Source: Micromonospora humi (lineage in GTDB: Bacteria; Actinomycetota; Actinomycetes; Mycobacteriales; Micromonosporaceae). From it: a stretch of 64,000 nucleotides of DNA. The notes beneath the pieces were generated by a model that ran no database searches, had not been told where the DNA came from, and saw only the letters and a list, made by a program, of their open reading frames with translations. The translations under genes were made by a program, and so were the position numbers. How positions within the stretch are numbered: position 1 is the first letter of the stretch; each line of letters starts with the position of its first letter. The stretch spans positions 124,001-188,000 of the forward strand of contig NZ_FMDM01000001.1 in the NCBI RefSeq assembly GCF_900090105.1. Reading direction: 5' to 3'. Positions 1 to 7,892 of the stretch are shown here, piece after piece.

Positions 1-246
1 GCGCTGCACGAGCACGGCCGGCGGGTGCCCGACGACATCAGCGTGGTCGGGTTCGACGACGTGCCGGAGGCGGCCTACTTCATCCCGCCGCTGACCACCG
101 TCCGCCCCGACTTCGGGGCGGTGGCCCGGGCGAGTCTCGGCATGCTGCTGGCCCAGATCGAGTCCGCCGACGTCGGGCCGCTGCGACAGACCATCGCGCC
201 GACGCTGGTGCCCCGGCGCAGCGTCGGCCCGCCCCCGCAGCGCTGA
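1..246 (+). CDS. LacI-family transcriptional regulator, C-terminal fragment
   Basis: The window opens inside this gene; the frame is open from base 1 and stops at 246. The 81 visible residues match the end of the effector-binding domain of LacI/GalR repressors: the PDDISVVGFDD strand, then PPLTTVRPDF and a closing helix. The DNA-binding part lies outside the window. It converges on two arabinofuranosidase genes whose promoter region carries LacI-type palindromes, so it may be their repressor; that is inferred from position only. Confidence 0.85.
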   Translation, partial: ALHEHGRRVPDDISVVGFDDVPEAAYFIPPLTTVRPDFGAVARASLGMLLAQIESADVGPLRQTIAPTLVPRRSVGPPPQR

Positions 247-271
247 CCCGCCGCCGGCGGCTGCTGTGCTG

Positions 272-386
272 CACGGAGCGTGATGTCGCCGGGCCAGGTA
301 TCGCTTGTCGGCGGCATACCTCTCGGTCATAAAAGTGACGGAGAGTCATCAGGCTGACAAGCAGGTCCTTCTCCGCCGCGCCCGCC
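272..386. repeat. Dispersed hairpin element, copy 1
   Basis: About 115 bases here align in the same orientation with 23983-24095. Both copies begin CACGGAGCGTGA, contain an imperfect palindrome around CTCTCGGTCATA and TGACGGAGAG, and end in GCGCCCGCC. The outer arms here are CTTGTC (304-309) and GACAAG (356-361). In copy 2 both arms differ but still pair. The copy lies between the LacI-type gene and the convergent GH127 gene, so it could act as a terminator, a small RNA or a non-autonomous mobile element. Confidence 0.7.
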
Positions 387-456
387 CGCACGTCGAGGTC
401 TCCGGGCGGAGCCGCCGCCGCCGGGTCGCCCGGCCCGACGACGGCGGCGTCACCAG

Positions 457-496
457 GGGTACGCGCGCCGGCCGCGACCGACCGACCCGCGTACCC
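457..496 (-). terminator. Stem-loop after the GH127 gene
   Basis: GGGTACGCG (457-465) and CGCGTACCC (488-496) form a perfect 9-bp stem with a 22-base loop, starting 6 bases after the GH127 stop codon. There is no T-tract, as is usual in high-GC actinomycetes. Confidence 0.5.
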
Positions 497-502
497 GAGA
501 CC

Positions 503-3259
503 TCAGACGAACCGCCAGCGCTGGTGCGCGGCGCCGGAGTCGTCGTCGAGGACGGCCTGCGCGCCCTGGCTGCCGGAACCGCCGCTGAGGCCCAGCACCC
601 GGCCGCCGTTGGCGCACTGGATCCGGAAGTACCCGTTCCCGCCGTGACGCAGCCGCCACCGGTGGTCGGCGGCGCCGTTGTCGGCCCACTGCACGATCCG
701 GGCGCCGGCGGCGGTGGAGCCGCCCTCGACGCCGAGCACCTTGCCGCTGTGCGAGACGCGCAGCCGCAGGTAGCCGCCGGTGTCCACGAGCGCGGTCCAC
801 AGGTGGTCGGCGGTGCCGGTGTCGCCCCACTGGATGACGAGCCCACCGTCGGAGGCGGACATGTCCTGCACGCCGAGCACCAGCCCGCTGCCGAGGTTCT
901 GCAGCCGGCGGGCACCGTTCGGCAGGAACCGCCACTGGTTGTCGAGGCTGCCGTTGTCCGCGTCCTGCACGGCCTGCGCGCCCTGGCCGGTCGAGCCCCC
1001 GGAGATGCCGAGCAGCTTGCCGCTGTTGGCGTTGCGCAGCTTGTGGGTGCCGTCGCCGACGTCGACCACGGTCCAGAGGTGGTCGGCGGTGCCGTTGTCG
1101 GCCCACTGGAGGATCCGGGCGTTGTCGGCGGTGGACATGTTCTCCACCCCGAGCACCCTGCCGCTGTTGACGTTGCGGAGCTTCAGCGACGACCCGTCGA
1201 CCACGAGCTGCCAGTCGTGGTCCGCGGTGCCGGTGTCGCCCCACTGGAGGGCGAGGCCCCCGTCGGTGGTGGACATGTTCTGGATCCCGAGCACGAGGCC
1301 GCTGGCCGCGTTGGCCAGGCGGAAGCTCGCCTCGCCGCCACCGCCACCACCCGTGCCGGCCCGCCAGTAGACGGTGTAGTTGAACCCGTGCGCGTCGTAG
1401 AAGGGCCCGAGGTTCACTGTCGCGCCGTTGGCCCGGGCGGTGAACGCCAGCGAGCCGCTGCCGGTGCGCGTGATCGATCCGGCCTCCAGCGTGGGCAGGG
1501 CGCTCAACGTGGTGTTGCCGTAGTTGCCGGAGAGCACCACCGGTCCGTACATGATCGCCTGGACCGCCGCGTCGTCGTTCGCGGCGACGGTGGTCACGCG
1601 CATCGGCAGCCGGACCGTGACCACGTCCCCGGAGACCCAGGCCCGGGTCAGCACCGCGTAGCTGCCCGGGGTGGTGGCGATGCCCTGTGCCGTGCCGTTG
1701 ACGCTGATCGTCGCGCCGGTGGTCCACGACGGGATCCGGATCCGCATCGTCCACGAGCCGCCGACCGCGCCGGTGACGGTCAGCGTCGTGGTGTCCTCTA
1801 CGGGGTACGAGGTGGTCTGGGTGACCGTGATGCCGCGCTGGCTCCAGGTGAGCACCGACGGCACGAACAGATTCACGGTCAGCGTGGTGCCGTTGTGGAA
1901 GTAGATCGCGTCGGCCAGCGTGGTGTTGGTCTCCAACCCGGTGCCCTGGCAGCACCAGAACGAGTTGTAGTCGGTGCTCCAGGTGCCACCGCCCCACGCC
2001 GGGCCGACGCCGCGCCGCCCGCCCGGGTTGAGCGGGGTGAAGTAGGTGACGTGGCCGTGGGCGTCGGCCGGGTTCTGCTGGCCGATCATGTGGTTGAGCA
2101 GCGCGCGCTCGTAGAAGTCGACGTAGGCGACCCGGTCCGGGTCGAGCTGCCACAGCTCCCGGGTCAGCTTGAGCATGTTGTAGGTGTTGCACGCCTCGCA
2201 GGTGTCGTTGCGCAGGTAGCCGGCGATGGCGTTCGGGGCGCGGAAGTGCTCGGCCTGGCTGTTGCCGCCGATGGCGTACGTGTGCGCGCCGACCGTGATG
2301 TTCCAGGCGTTCGCGGCGATGTCGCGGTAGCGGGTGGTCCCGGTGGCCTTGTACTCCCGGGCCGCGCCGATCCACTTGGGCACCTGCGTGTTGGCGTGCA
2401 GCCCGTTGAGCTGGTCGGAGTTGGACGCGAGCGGGTTGAACACGGCGGCGTGGTCGAAGCGCTGGGCGGTGCTCAGCCAGCGGGCGTCGCCGGTCTGCTG
2501 GTAGATGTCCGTCAGCACCGCGTTCATGCCGCCGAACTCGGTGCCCAGCATGGCCTGCATCTGGGCCGAGCTGAGCCGGCCGGTGCGCCAGTCGACCCAG
2601 CCGGCGAGCGCCAGCAGCACGTCGCGGGCCTGGGTGCTGCCGATCAGGCGCCACACGTCGAGCAGGCCGGCGAGCGTCTTGTGTACGCAGTAGTAGGGCA
2701 CGTTGCCGTTGCTCAGCGTGCGGGCCTCGAGCGCGGTGAAGTCGGACTCGGGAAAGCCGGACAGGTAGCCGGCGTTGAAGCCGGCCGCGCCGTTGTTGGC
2801 CTGGCACTTCGCCAGCTCGGCCACCATGGTGACCGCCTTGTCCCGGCAGGTGGTGTCGCCGGCCACCGCCCAGGCCTGCGCCCAGGCGGTCAGGAAGTGG
2901 CCCTGCATGTGGGTGCGGAACGGGAAGTTCGGCGCGTCCCAGCCGCCGTTCGAGGCGGCACCGGCGGTGGAGAGTCGGTGGTTGGCGCGGAAGTTGTAGA
3001 GCAGCCGGCCGACGTCGACGAAGCGCAGGTAGGACAGCGTGCGGTTCTGGTTGTCCAGCCAGCGGCCGGCGGTCAGCCGCGCCTGACCGCTGTCGAACGC
3101 GTAGGCGGAGACTCCGATGTCGGGGCGGGCCGGCGCCAGCGCGGCACCTGCCGCGCCGCCACCGGCGAGGGAGCCGACGGTGGCGCCGGCCGCGGTCGCG
3201 ACCGCGGTCGCGCCGGTGGCGCGCAGGAGCGCCCGGCGGTTCATCAGGGGAGCGGGCAT
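503..3259 (-). CDS. Secreted GH127 beta-L-arabinofuranosidase with ricin-type lectin domains
   Basis: This 918-residue protein starts at 3259, where GAAAGG lies 6 bases upstream. It opens with a twin-arginine-like signal (RRALLRATG, then an Ala/Gly-rich stretch). Residues about 45-640 are the GH127 (DUF1680) catalytic part. In the characterised family member HypBA1 a zinc-bound cysteine is the nucleophile, with ligands Glu, Cys, Cys and Cys; here Glu355, Cys357 (in TCEACNTYN), Cys436 and Cys437 (in WCCQGTG) fit that set, and Glu337 is a candidate acid/base. Residues about 645-918 hold roughly six lectin repeats of the ricin B/CBM13 type (LGV.GGST, QWADNG, W). It follows the GH54 gene in the same direction by 71 bases. 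Together they would trim terminal beta- and alpha-arabinofuranose from plant arabinan or hydroxyproline-linked arabinosides. Confidence 0.88.
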   Translation of the reverse strand: MPAPLMNRRALLRATGATAVATAAGATVGSLAGGGAAGAALAPARPDIGVSAYAFDSGQARLTAGRWLDNQNRTLSYLRFVDVGRLLYNFRANHRLSTAGAASNGGWDAPNFPFRTHMQGHFLTAWAQAWAVAGDTTCRDKAVTMVAELAKCQANNGAAGFNAGYLSGFPESDFTALEARTLSNGNVPYYCVHKTLAGLLDVWRLIGSTQARDVLLALAGWVDWRTGRLSSAQMQAMLGTEFGGMNAVLTDIYQQTGDARWLSTAQRFDHAAVFNPLASNSDQLNGLHANTQVPKWIGAAREYKATGTTRYRDIAANAWNITVGAHTYAIGGNSQAEHFRAPNAIAGYLRNDTCEACNTYNMLKLTRELWQLDPDRVAYVDFYERALLNHMIGQQNPADAHGHVTYFTPLNPGGRRGVGPAWGGGTWSTDYNSFWCCQGTGLETNTTLADAIYFHNGTTLTVNLFVPSVLTWSQRGITVTQTTSYPVEDTTTLTVTGAVGGSWTMRIRIPSWTTGATISVNGTAQGIATTPGSYAVLTRAWVSGDVVTVRLPMRVTTVAANDDAAVQAIMYGPVVLSGNYGNTTLSALPTLEAGSITRTGSGSLAFTARANGATVNLGPFYDAHGFNYTVYWRAGTGGGGGGEASFRLANAASGLVLGIQNMSTTDGGLALQWGDTGTADHDWQLVVDGSSLKLRNVNSGRVLGVENMSTADNARILQWADNGTADHLWTVVDVGDGTHKLRNANSGKLLGISGGSTGQGAQAVQDADNGSLDNQWRFLPNGARRLQNLGSGLVLGVQDMSASDGGLVIQWGDTGTADHLWTALVDTGGYLRLRVSHSGKVLGVEGGSTAAGARIVQWADNGAADHRWRLRHGGNGYFRIQCANGGRVLGLSGGSGSQGAQAVLDDDSGAAHQRWRFV

Positions 3260-3295
3260 GAGGGGCCTTTCGTGGTGGGGTGCGGGTGGCGCGCG

Positions 3296-3323
3296 GGCCG
3301 GGCGGATCGTGGTCCGCCCGGCC
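3296..3323 (-). terminator. Intercistronic stem-loop between the GH54 and GH127 genes
   Basis: GGCCGGGCGGA (3296-3306) pairs perfectly with TCCGCCCGGCC (3313-3323) across a 6-base loop. It begins 8 bases after the GH54 stop and could end or attenuate transcription into the GH127 gene, or stabilise the upstream message. Confidence 0.55.
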
Positions 3324-3330
3324 GACGCGG

Positions 3331-4809
3331 TCAGTTGCGCAGGGACCACTGCTGGTTGGCGCCGCCGTTGCAGGCCCAGAGGATGAGTTTGGTGCCGTTG
3401 GCGGTGCCGGCGGCGTTGGCGTCGAGGCAGAGGCCGGACTGCTGGCCGGTGATGGTGCCGTTGCCGTTGACGTTCCACTGTTGGTTGGCCTGGCCGTTGC
3501 AGTCCCAGATGATGACGGCGGTGCCGTTGGCAGTGCCCTGGCCGTTGGCGTCGAGGCACTTGTTGCCGTACACCTGGAGCTGCCGCGCCGCGGTGTGGGT
3601 CCAACGCTGCATGGTCCCGCCCCAGCAGTCCCAGAGCTGCGTCTGGGTGCCGTTGGTGGTGGCGCCGTTCGGCACGTCGACGCAGCGCCCGGACTGGCCG
3701 CCGACGATCTCGACGTTCTGCCGGCCACCGCCGGTGCTCGCCGCGTACCCGGCGGCGGTGATGTTGGCCTGGACCGCGTCCTCGGTGGCGTTCGACGGGT
3801 AGCCGGAGGTCATCACGCCCTCGTAGAACGTGCCGGTTGCGCCGATGCTGTTGTCGCCGCCGATGCCGAGGATGATCGCGCCCTCCTTCTTCATCGGGTT
3901 GTAGCCGGAGGCGTTGGGCCGCTTGCCGTCGTAGAAGGTGGACAGGCCGCCGGACTGGGCGTTGCCGCCCCGGATGGCCCAGTGGTTCGGTTCGCCCTTG
4001 ACGATCGCGGTGAGGAAGCGGTGGCTGATCGACGGGTCGTTGGCGTTGTAGCCGGGGTTGACGCCGGAGAAGAGCCCGTTCTCCAGGTCGGCCATGATCC
4101 AGGGGCCGTTGCCGGTGCCGTACCCCCAGACCTTGATGTTGCCGAAGTAGATGGCCTCCATGGTGCCGTTGCCGTTGTCCCGGCTGTTGGTCTCGGCGTT
4201 GCCGTAGTCGAAGCAGCAGCCGCCGTTGTAGTGGGTGCCGTCGAAGATGGCGTACATGCCTTCGGGTTGGTCACCCTTGGCGATGCCGTTGGTGGTGTTG
4301 TCGCGGTAGCCGGTGCCGGGGGCGACGAACACGCCGTACGCCTTTCGGCCGCCCAGCGTGACCGGGGCCAGCGTGGCGTCGGCGAGGTTGTCGTAGCCGC
4401 CGGCGGCGGGGCCGGAGAATCCGCCCGGCGGGGCCTGGGTCAGGTGGTTGCCGCCGCCGGACTGGTCGTAGATGACGCTGATCAGGCAGCTCGTGCTGGC
4501 GCAGAAGGCGTCCTGGGTGGCGGCGTTGGCGACGTCGCCGGCGGCGAGCGGGGCGACGTCGCGGGTGGCGTTGTCGGAGGCGCGTCGCACCTGGTAGAGC
4601 GGGCCGGCGTAGGCGCCGTAGAGCGCCCGGGTGGTGCTGTGCGCGGCCACGCAGGGCGTGCCGCCGGCGGCGTAGATGTCGCAGGGGCCGGTGCCGGCGG
4701 CCCGCGCCGGGGGCGCGGCGGAGCCGACCACCGTCGCGGTGGCGGCGACCAGCAGGGCCAGGGGTACGAGCGCGGTCGCCAGGCGGCGACGGGTGGTGGT
4801 GGGGTCCAT
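3331..4809 (-). CDS. Secreted GH54 alpha-L-arabinofuranosidase with ricin-type lectin domain
   Basis: The 492-residue product starts at 4809, with GGAGGAGG a few bases upstream; an in-frame start 27 codons earlier has no such site. A signal peptide ends near Ala38 (PARAA). Residues about 40-360 are the GH54 catalytic domain known from fungal AbfB. The vicinal pair Cys198-Cys199 (GGCCFDYGNAE) and Glu218 in GTMEAIYFG match the family's vicinal disulfide and nucleophile. The C-terminus is a ricin B-type trefoil with three QW repeats (CLDANGQGTANGT, WDCNGQANQQW), replacing the arabinose-binding module of the fungal enzymes. It probably releases L-arabinose from arabinan or arabinoxylan outside the cell. 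The LacI-type palindromes upstream suggest sugar-responsive repression. Confidence 0.9.
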   Translation of the reverse strand: MDPTTTRRRLATALVPLALLVAATATVVGSAAPPARAAGTGPCDIYAAGGTPCVAAHSTTRALYGAYAGPLYQVRRASDNATRDVAPLAAGDVANAATQDAFCASTSCLISVIYDQSGGGNHLTQAPPGGFSGPAAGGYDNLADATLAPVTLGGRKAYGVFVAPGTGYRDNTTNGIAKGDQPEGMYAIFDGTHYNGGCCFDYGNAETNSRDNGNGTMEAIYFGNIKVWGYGTGNGPWIMADLENGLFSGVNPGYNANDPSISHRFLTAIVKGEPNHWAIRGGNAQSGGLSTFYDGKRPNASGYNPMKKEGAIILGIGGDNSIGATGTFYEGVMTSGYPSNATEDAVQANITAAGYAASTGGGRQNVEIVGGQSGRCVDVPNGATTNGTQTQLWDCWGGTMQRWTHTAARQLQVYGNKCLDANGQGTANGTAVIIWDCNGQANQQWNVNGNGTITGQQSGLCLDANAAGTANGTKLILWACNGGANQQWSLRN

Positions 4810-4839
4810 CGATCCTCCTCCAGCGGAGATGACGAACGA

Positions 4840-4851
4840 GTTAACGTTAAC
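4840..4851. promoter_or_regulatory. LacI-type operator candidate upstream of the GH54 gene
   Basis: GTTAACGTTAAC is a perfect 12-bp palindrome with the central CG step typical of LacI/GalR operators, 31 bases before the GH54 start. A TTGACA box on the minus strand (near 4886-4891) could be the -35 of the same promoter. Confidence 0.6.
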
Positions 4852-4923
4852 AATCGGTCTTAGCGTGGCGTTTACATAGGCGACTGTCAACGCCTCACGG
4901 AGGCATAAGATTTGCGGACGACG

Positions 4924-4939
4924 ATGTTAGCGCTCTCAT
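4924..4939. promoter_or_regulatory. Second LacI-type operator candidate between the GH54 and first S51 genes
   Basis: ATGTTAGCGCTCTCAT has half-sites agreeing at 6 of 8 positions around a central GC and resembles the TTAGCGCTAA-type operators of actinomycete glycosidase genes. It lies between divergent genes and could serve either; its pairing with the site at 4840 favours the GH54 gene. Confidence 0.45.
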
Positions 4940-5011
4940 GGTTGTCGCTCGGTTCGCGGTGCCGTACGCTCTGGCTCGCGGTCCGCCCTCACGGTCACGT
5001 GAGGAGCACCC

Positions 5012-6274
5012 ATGCCCCTGAACCGCCTGCTGACCCTCGGGGTCGGCGCCTGTGCGGCGGTCGCGCTCAGCGTTCCGGTCGCCGCCGTCCCGGCCTCGGC
5101 CACCGCGTCCCATCATCGCTCCGGCGGCAGCCTGGTGCTGGTCGGCGGCGCGCTGGCCGACGACAACCGGGAGATCTACGACGAGATCGTCCGGCTCGCC
5201 GGTGGCCACGGCAAGGCTCGGATCGGCATCCTCACCGCCGGCGCCCCGGTGCCGGCCGAGGATCCCGACGCCGGCACGCCGGACTGCAACAACAGCGTCT
5301 GCAACGGCGACTACTACGCCGAGCTGTTCCGGTCCTACCGGGCGGCCGACGCCCGATGGATCCCGATCGACCTGGACCGTCCGGGCGCGGCCGACGACCC
5401 GGCCGTGGTCCGGCAGATCGAGTCGATGACCGGGTTCTTCCTCGGCGGCGGCGACCAGTACCGCTACGTCACCACGATGACCCGGGGAGCGGCGCAGCGG
5501 GACACCGCCGCGCTCGCCGCGATCCGGCGCAAGCTGCGCGGCGGCGCGGTGGTCGCCGGCACCAGCGCGGGCGCGCAGATCATGGCCGGCCGCGACATGA
5601 TCACCGGCGGGTCCACCGAGCCGGGCCTGCGCGACGGCGCGAAGCCGGGCTACTTCGACGACCCGGACGTGCTCGGCTACCTGCCGCGCGGCGGCTTCGG
5701 GTTCTTCACCGCCGGGCTGGTGGACACCCACTTCTCCCGGCGGGGGCGCGAGGCGCGCTCGATCCGGCTCGCCTCGGACACCCGGCACACCCGGGTGTTC
5801 GGCCTGGACGAGAACACGGCGCTGGAGGTCACCGGCGTCGGCGGGCGCCACCCGTCGCTGCGGGTGCTCGGACAACGCGGGGTGAGCGTGCTCGACCTGC
5901 GCCGGGCCCGGGTGACCGACCACGGTGGGGTGTGGGGGATCGAGGGTGTGCGGTGGAGCCGGCTGACCGCCGGTGACGCGTACCTCGCGCCACGGTGGAC
6001 CGTCGTGCCGGCCGCCGGCAAGCCGCGCGTGCGACCGGAGGCGGGGCCGTGCACGGCGACCCCGTCCGAGGACGTCTTCTACGACTACGCGATGGTCGGC
6101 CTGGTGGAGACCGGGCTGGCCGCCCGTACGGGCTGCGTGGCGGTCGGCGGGACGTCCTACGAGAAGGACCCGCGATGGGCGGCCCGGCTGACCCGGGGCG
6201 CCGGGTTCACCGCGTTCCGGGGCGCGTCGGCGACCACGTTCACCGACGTCGTGGTCGGCGTCCGGCCGGCCTGA
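5012..6274 (+). CDS. Secreted S51-family peptidase, cyanophycinase-like
   Basis: This 420-residue protein starts at 5012 behind a GAGGAG site and has a Sec-type signal peptide (about 1-33, ending ASATAS). The rest follows the S51 fold: GGSLVLVGGAL near the start, FFLGGGDQYRYV, then the nucleophile elbow GTSAGAQIMAG with Ser185. S51 members include cyanophycinase, which cleaves the Asp backbone polymer carrying Arg side chains, and Asp-dipeptidase PepE. Substrate cannot be fixed from sequence, so cyanophycinase-like is a family-level call. A second S51 gene and an amino-acid importer follow, which fits extracellular digestion of an Asp-rich peptide or polymer. Confidence 0.8.
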   Translation: MPLNRLLTLGVGACAAVALSVPVAAVPASATASHHRSGGSLVLVGGALADDNREIYDEIVRLAGGHGKARIGILTAGAPVPAEDPDAGTPDCNNSVCNGDYYAELFRSYRAADARWIPIDLDRPGAADDPAVVRQIESMTGFFLGGGDQYRYVTTMTRGAAQRDTAALAAIRRKLRGGAVVAGTSAGAQIMAGRDMITGGSTEPGLRDGAKPGYFDDPDVLGYLPRGGFGFFTAGLVDTHFSRRGREARSIRLASDTRHTRVFGLDENTALEVTGVGGRHPSLRVLGQRGVSVLDLRRARVTDHGGVWGIEGVRWSRLTAGDAYLAPRWTVVPAAGKPRVRPEAGPCTATPSEDVFYDYAMVGLVETGLAARTGCVAVGGTSYEKDPRWAARLTRGAGFTAFRGASATTFTDVVVGVRPA

Positions 6275-6326
6275 CGTGGTGCGGCGGCGCCGGACCCGCC
6301 CGGTCCGGCGCCGCCGTCACGAACAT

Positions 6327-6340
6327 GTAACAGAAGTTAC
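6327..6340. promoter_or_regulatory. RpiR-type operator candidate, site 1
   Basis: GTAACAGAAGTTAC is a perfect GTAAC-N4-GTTAC palindrome 68 bases before the second S51 start. The same motif recurs before the ABC binding-protein gene at 8815-8828, flanking the RpiR regulator gene. Confidence 0.6.
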
Positions 6341-6365
6341 GTATTGAGCAGTGAACTTAATGGAT

Positions 6366-6379
6366 GTAACTTCTGTTTC
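6366..6379. promoter_or_regulatory. RpiR-type operator candidate, site 2 (inverted partial copy)
   Basis: GTAACTTCTGTTTC is close to the reverse complement of site 1 and lies 26 bases downstream of it, so the two form a large inverted repeat across the promoter of the second S51 gene. Confidence 0.5.
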
Positions 6380-6407
6380 ATCGCTTCGTGGCCCCTCGGA
6401 GGTGCCC

Positions 6408-7832
6408 ATGTCCCCATCCCGCCACTCCCGCCGACTCGCCGTGACGGCGGCCGCCGCCGCGCTGCTCACCGTCGCCCCGCTCGGCGTCACCGCCGCACAC
6501 GCCCAGGTCACCCGGGTACGCCAGGGCAGCGCCACCGACGCCAGCCGGGCGAGCTGGTCCGGGCCGGCGTACACCATGAACGGATCCGGTGGCATCGTCA
6601 CCGCCACCATGACCAGGGCGATCGACGCGATCCGCGGCGGCACCGGCGCGATCGACGTGGTGGTGGTCGCCGGCTCCGGCACCGGCACCCCGGAGTGCGA
6701 CGTGATCACCGGCCTGACCGGCGTCAACTCGTGCACCACGCTCACCCTCACCGCCGCCGACGGCAACAACAGCCAGGTCAACACGGACATCCGCAACGCC
6801 GAGTTCGTCTACTTCGCCGGTGGCGACCAGTGCCGCTACGTGGCCTGGAAGGGCACCGCGCTGGAGGCGTCGGTCGAGTCGGTGGTGGCCAAGGGCGGCG
6901 GGGTCGGCGGCGGCAGCGCCGGACACCACGTCAACAGCGACGTGGTCTACGACGCCTGCACCGCGAGCGCCACCTCGGCGACCGCGCTGGCCAACCCGTA
7001 CGACAGGTCGATGACGTTCACCACCGGCATGTTCCGCTGGCCGAACTACGCCAACACCATCAACGACTCGCACTTCGTCACCCGCGACCGGATGGGCCGG
7101 ACCATCGCGTTCGTCGCCCGGGCGGTCAAGGACGGGCTGGTCACCGGCGGCAAGGCGTGGGGCGTCGGGGTCGAGGAGGGCGCCTCGCTGTTCGTCGACC
7201 GGGCCGGCCGGGCCACGCTCAGCGGCCCGAGCGCCTACGTCGTGCTCGGCGACCACCAGCCCGAGGTCGCCGTCTCCGGGCAACCGCTCACCTACCGCGA
7301 CGTCAAGATCTGGAAGCTGACTAACGGCCAGAGCTACGACTTCGCCAACCGGCCGAGCTGCGGCTACTACCTGCGCAGCGTGCGCGCCGGGGTGGCGGAC
7401 GGCAGCCTCTACGACGGCACGCCGGTCACCGACTGCTCGTCCACCCCGCCGCCCTCCGGCGGCTCCTCCTACGCCGAGGTGGAGCCGAACGACTCCCGCA
7501 CGGCCGCCAACGACATCACCGGGCTGACCTATCCGGCCACCGTCACCGGGGACATGAAGAGCACCACCGACCGCGACTACTTCTCGCTCACGCTCGGCGC
7601 CGGGCAGACGCTCACCGTGACCTGTGCGATCCCGCCGGCGTACGACGCGGATCTCTACCTGCTCAGCGCGACCGGGAGCACGCTGACCCGGTCGGTGAAC
7701 GACGGCGCCGGGACCGACGAGTCGGTCACGCTGACCCGCACCGCGTCCGGCACCGCCACGTACCACCTCGACCTGGAGGCGTACGCCGGCTCCGGGACCG
7801 CCGACTACGCCTGCGCGGTTGCGAAGTCCTGA
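6408..7832 (+). CDS. Secreted S51-like peptidase with C-terminal PPC domain
   Basis: The start at 6408 has GGAGG at good spacing, giving 474 residues; an upstream in-frame start would run through the operator region. A signal peptide ends near AHA (about residue 33). The central part is a diverged S51 domain: VYFAGGDQCRYV and GGGSAGHHV, where Ser170 is in the nucleophile position. The C-terminal 120 residues, after a Pro/Ser-rich linker, match the pre-peptidase C-terminal (PPC) beta-sandwich of secreted peptidases (EVEPNDSRTAAND, DRDYFSL, YDADLYL). It is a distant paralogue of the gene just upstream. The promoter carries GTAAC palindromes, so it is probably controlled by the RpiR protein encoded next. 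Confidence 0.75.
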   Translation: MSPSRHSRRLAVTAAAAALLTVAPLGVTAAHAQVTRVRQGSATDASRASWSGPAYTMNGSGGIVTATMTRAIDAIRGGTGAIDVVVVAGSGTGTPECDVITGLTGVNSCTTLTLTAADGNNSQVNTDIRNAEFVYFAGGDQCRYVAWKGTALEASVESVVAKGGGVGGGSAGHHVNSDVVYDACTASATSATALANPYDRSMTFTTGMFRWPNYANTINDSHFVTRDRMGRTIAFVARAVKDGLVTGGKAWGVGVEEGASLFVDRAGRATLSGPSAYVVLGDHQPEVAVSGQPLTYRDVKIWKLTNGQSYDFANRPSCGYYLRSVRAGVADGSLYDGTPVTDCSSTPPPSGGSSYAEVEPNDSRTAANDITGLTYPATVTGDMKSTTDRDYFSLTLGAGQTLTVTCAIPPAYDADLYLLSATGSTLTRSVNDGAGTDESVTLTRTASGTATYHLDLEAYAGSGTADYACAVAKS

Positions 7833-7892
7833 CCAGCCGTGGCTCCCGCCCGGGCATCCGTCGGCCCGGGCGGGGGCCGCTACGCTCGGCTC

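Noticed and set aside
305..3802. A 1165-codon open frame on the plus strand opposite the GH127/GH54 genes
   Set aside because: It is antisense to well-supported enzymes with intact catalytic motifs; its translation is Gly/Arg/Val-rich without domains, a by-product of high GC at third positions.
7839..7892. The earlier ATG as start of the RpiR gene
   Set aside because: The 18 extra residues are not typical of the family, and a -10-like TACGCT at leaderless spacing supports the GTG at 7893.
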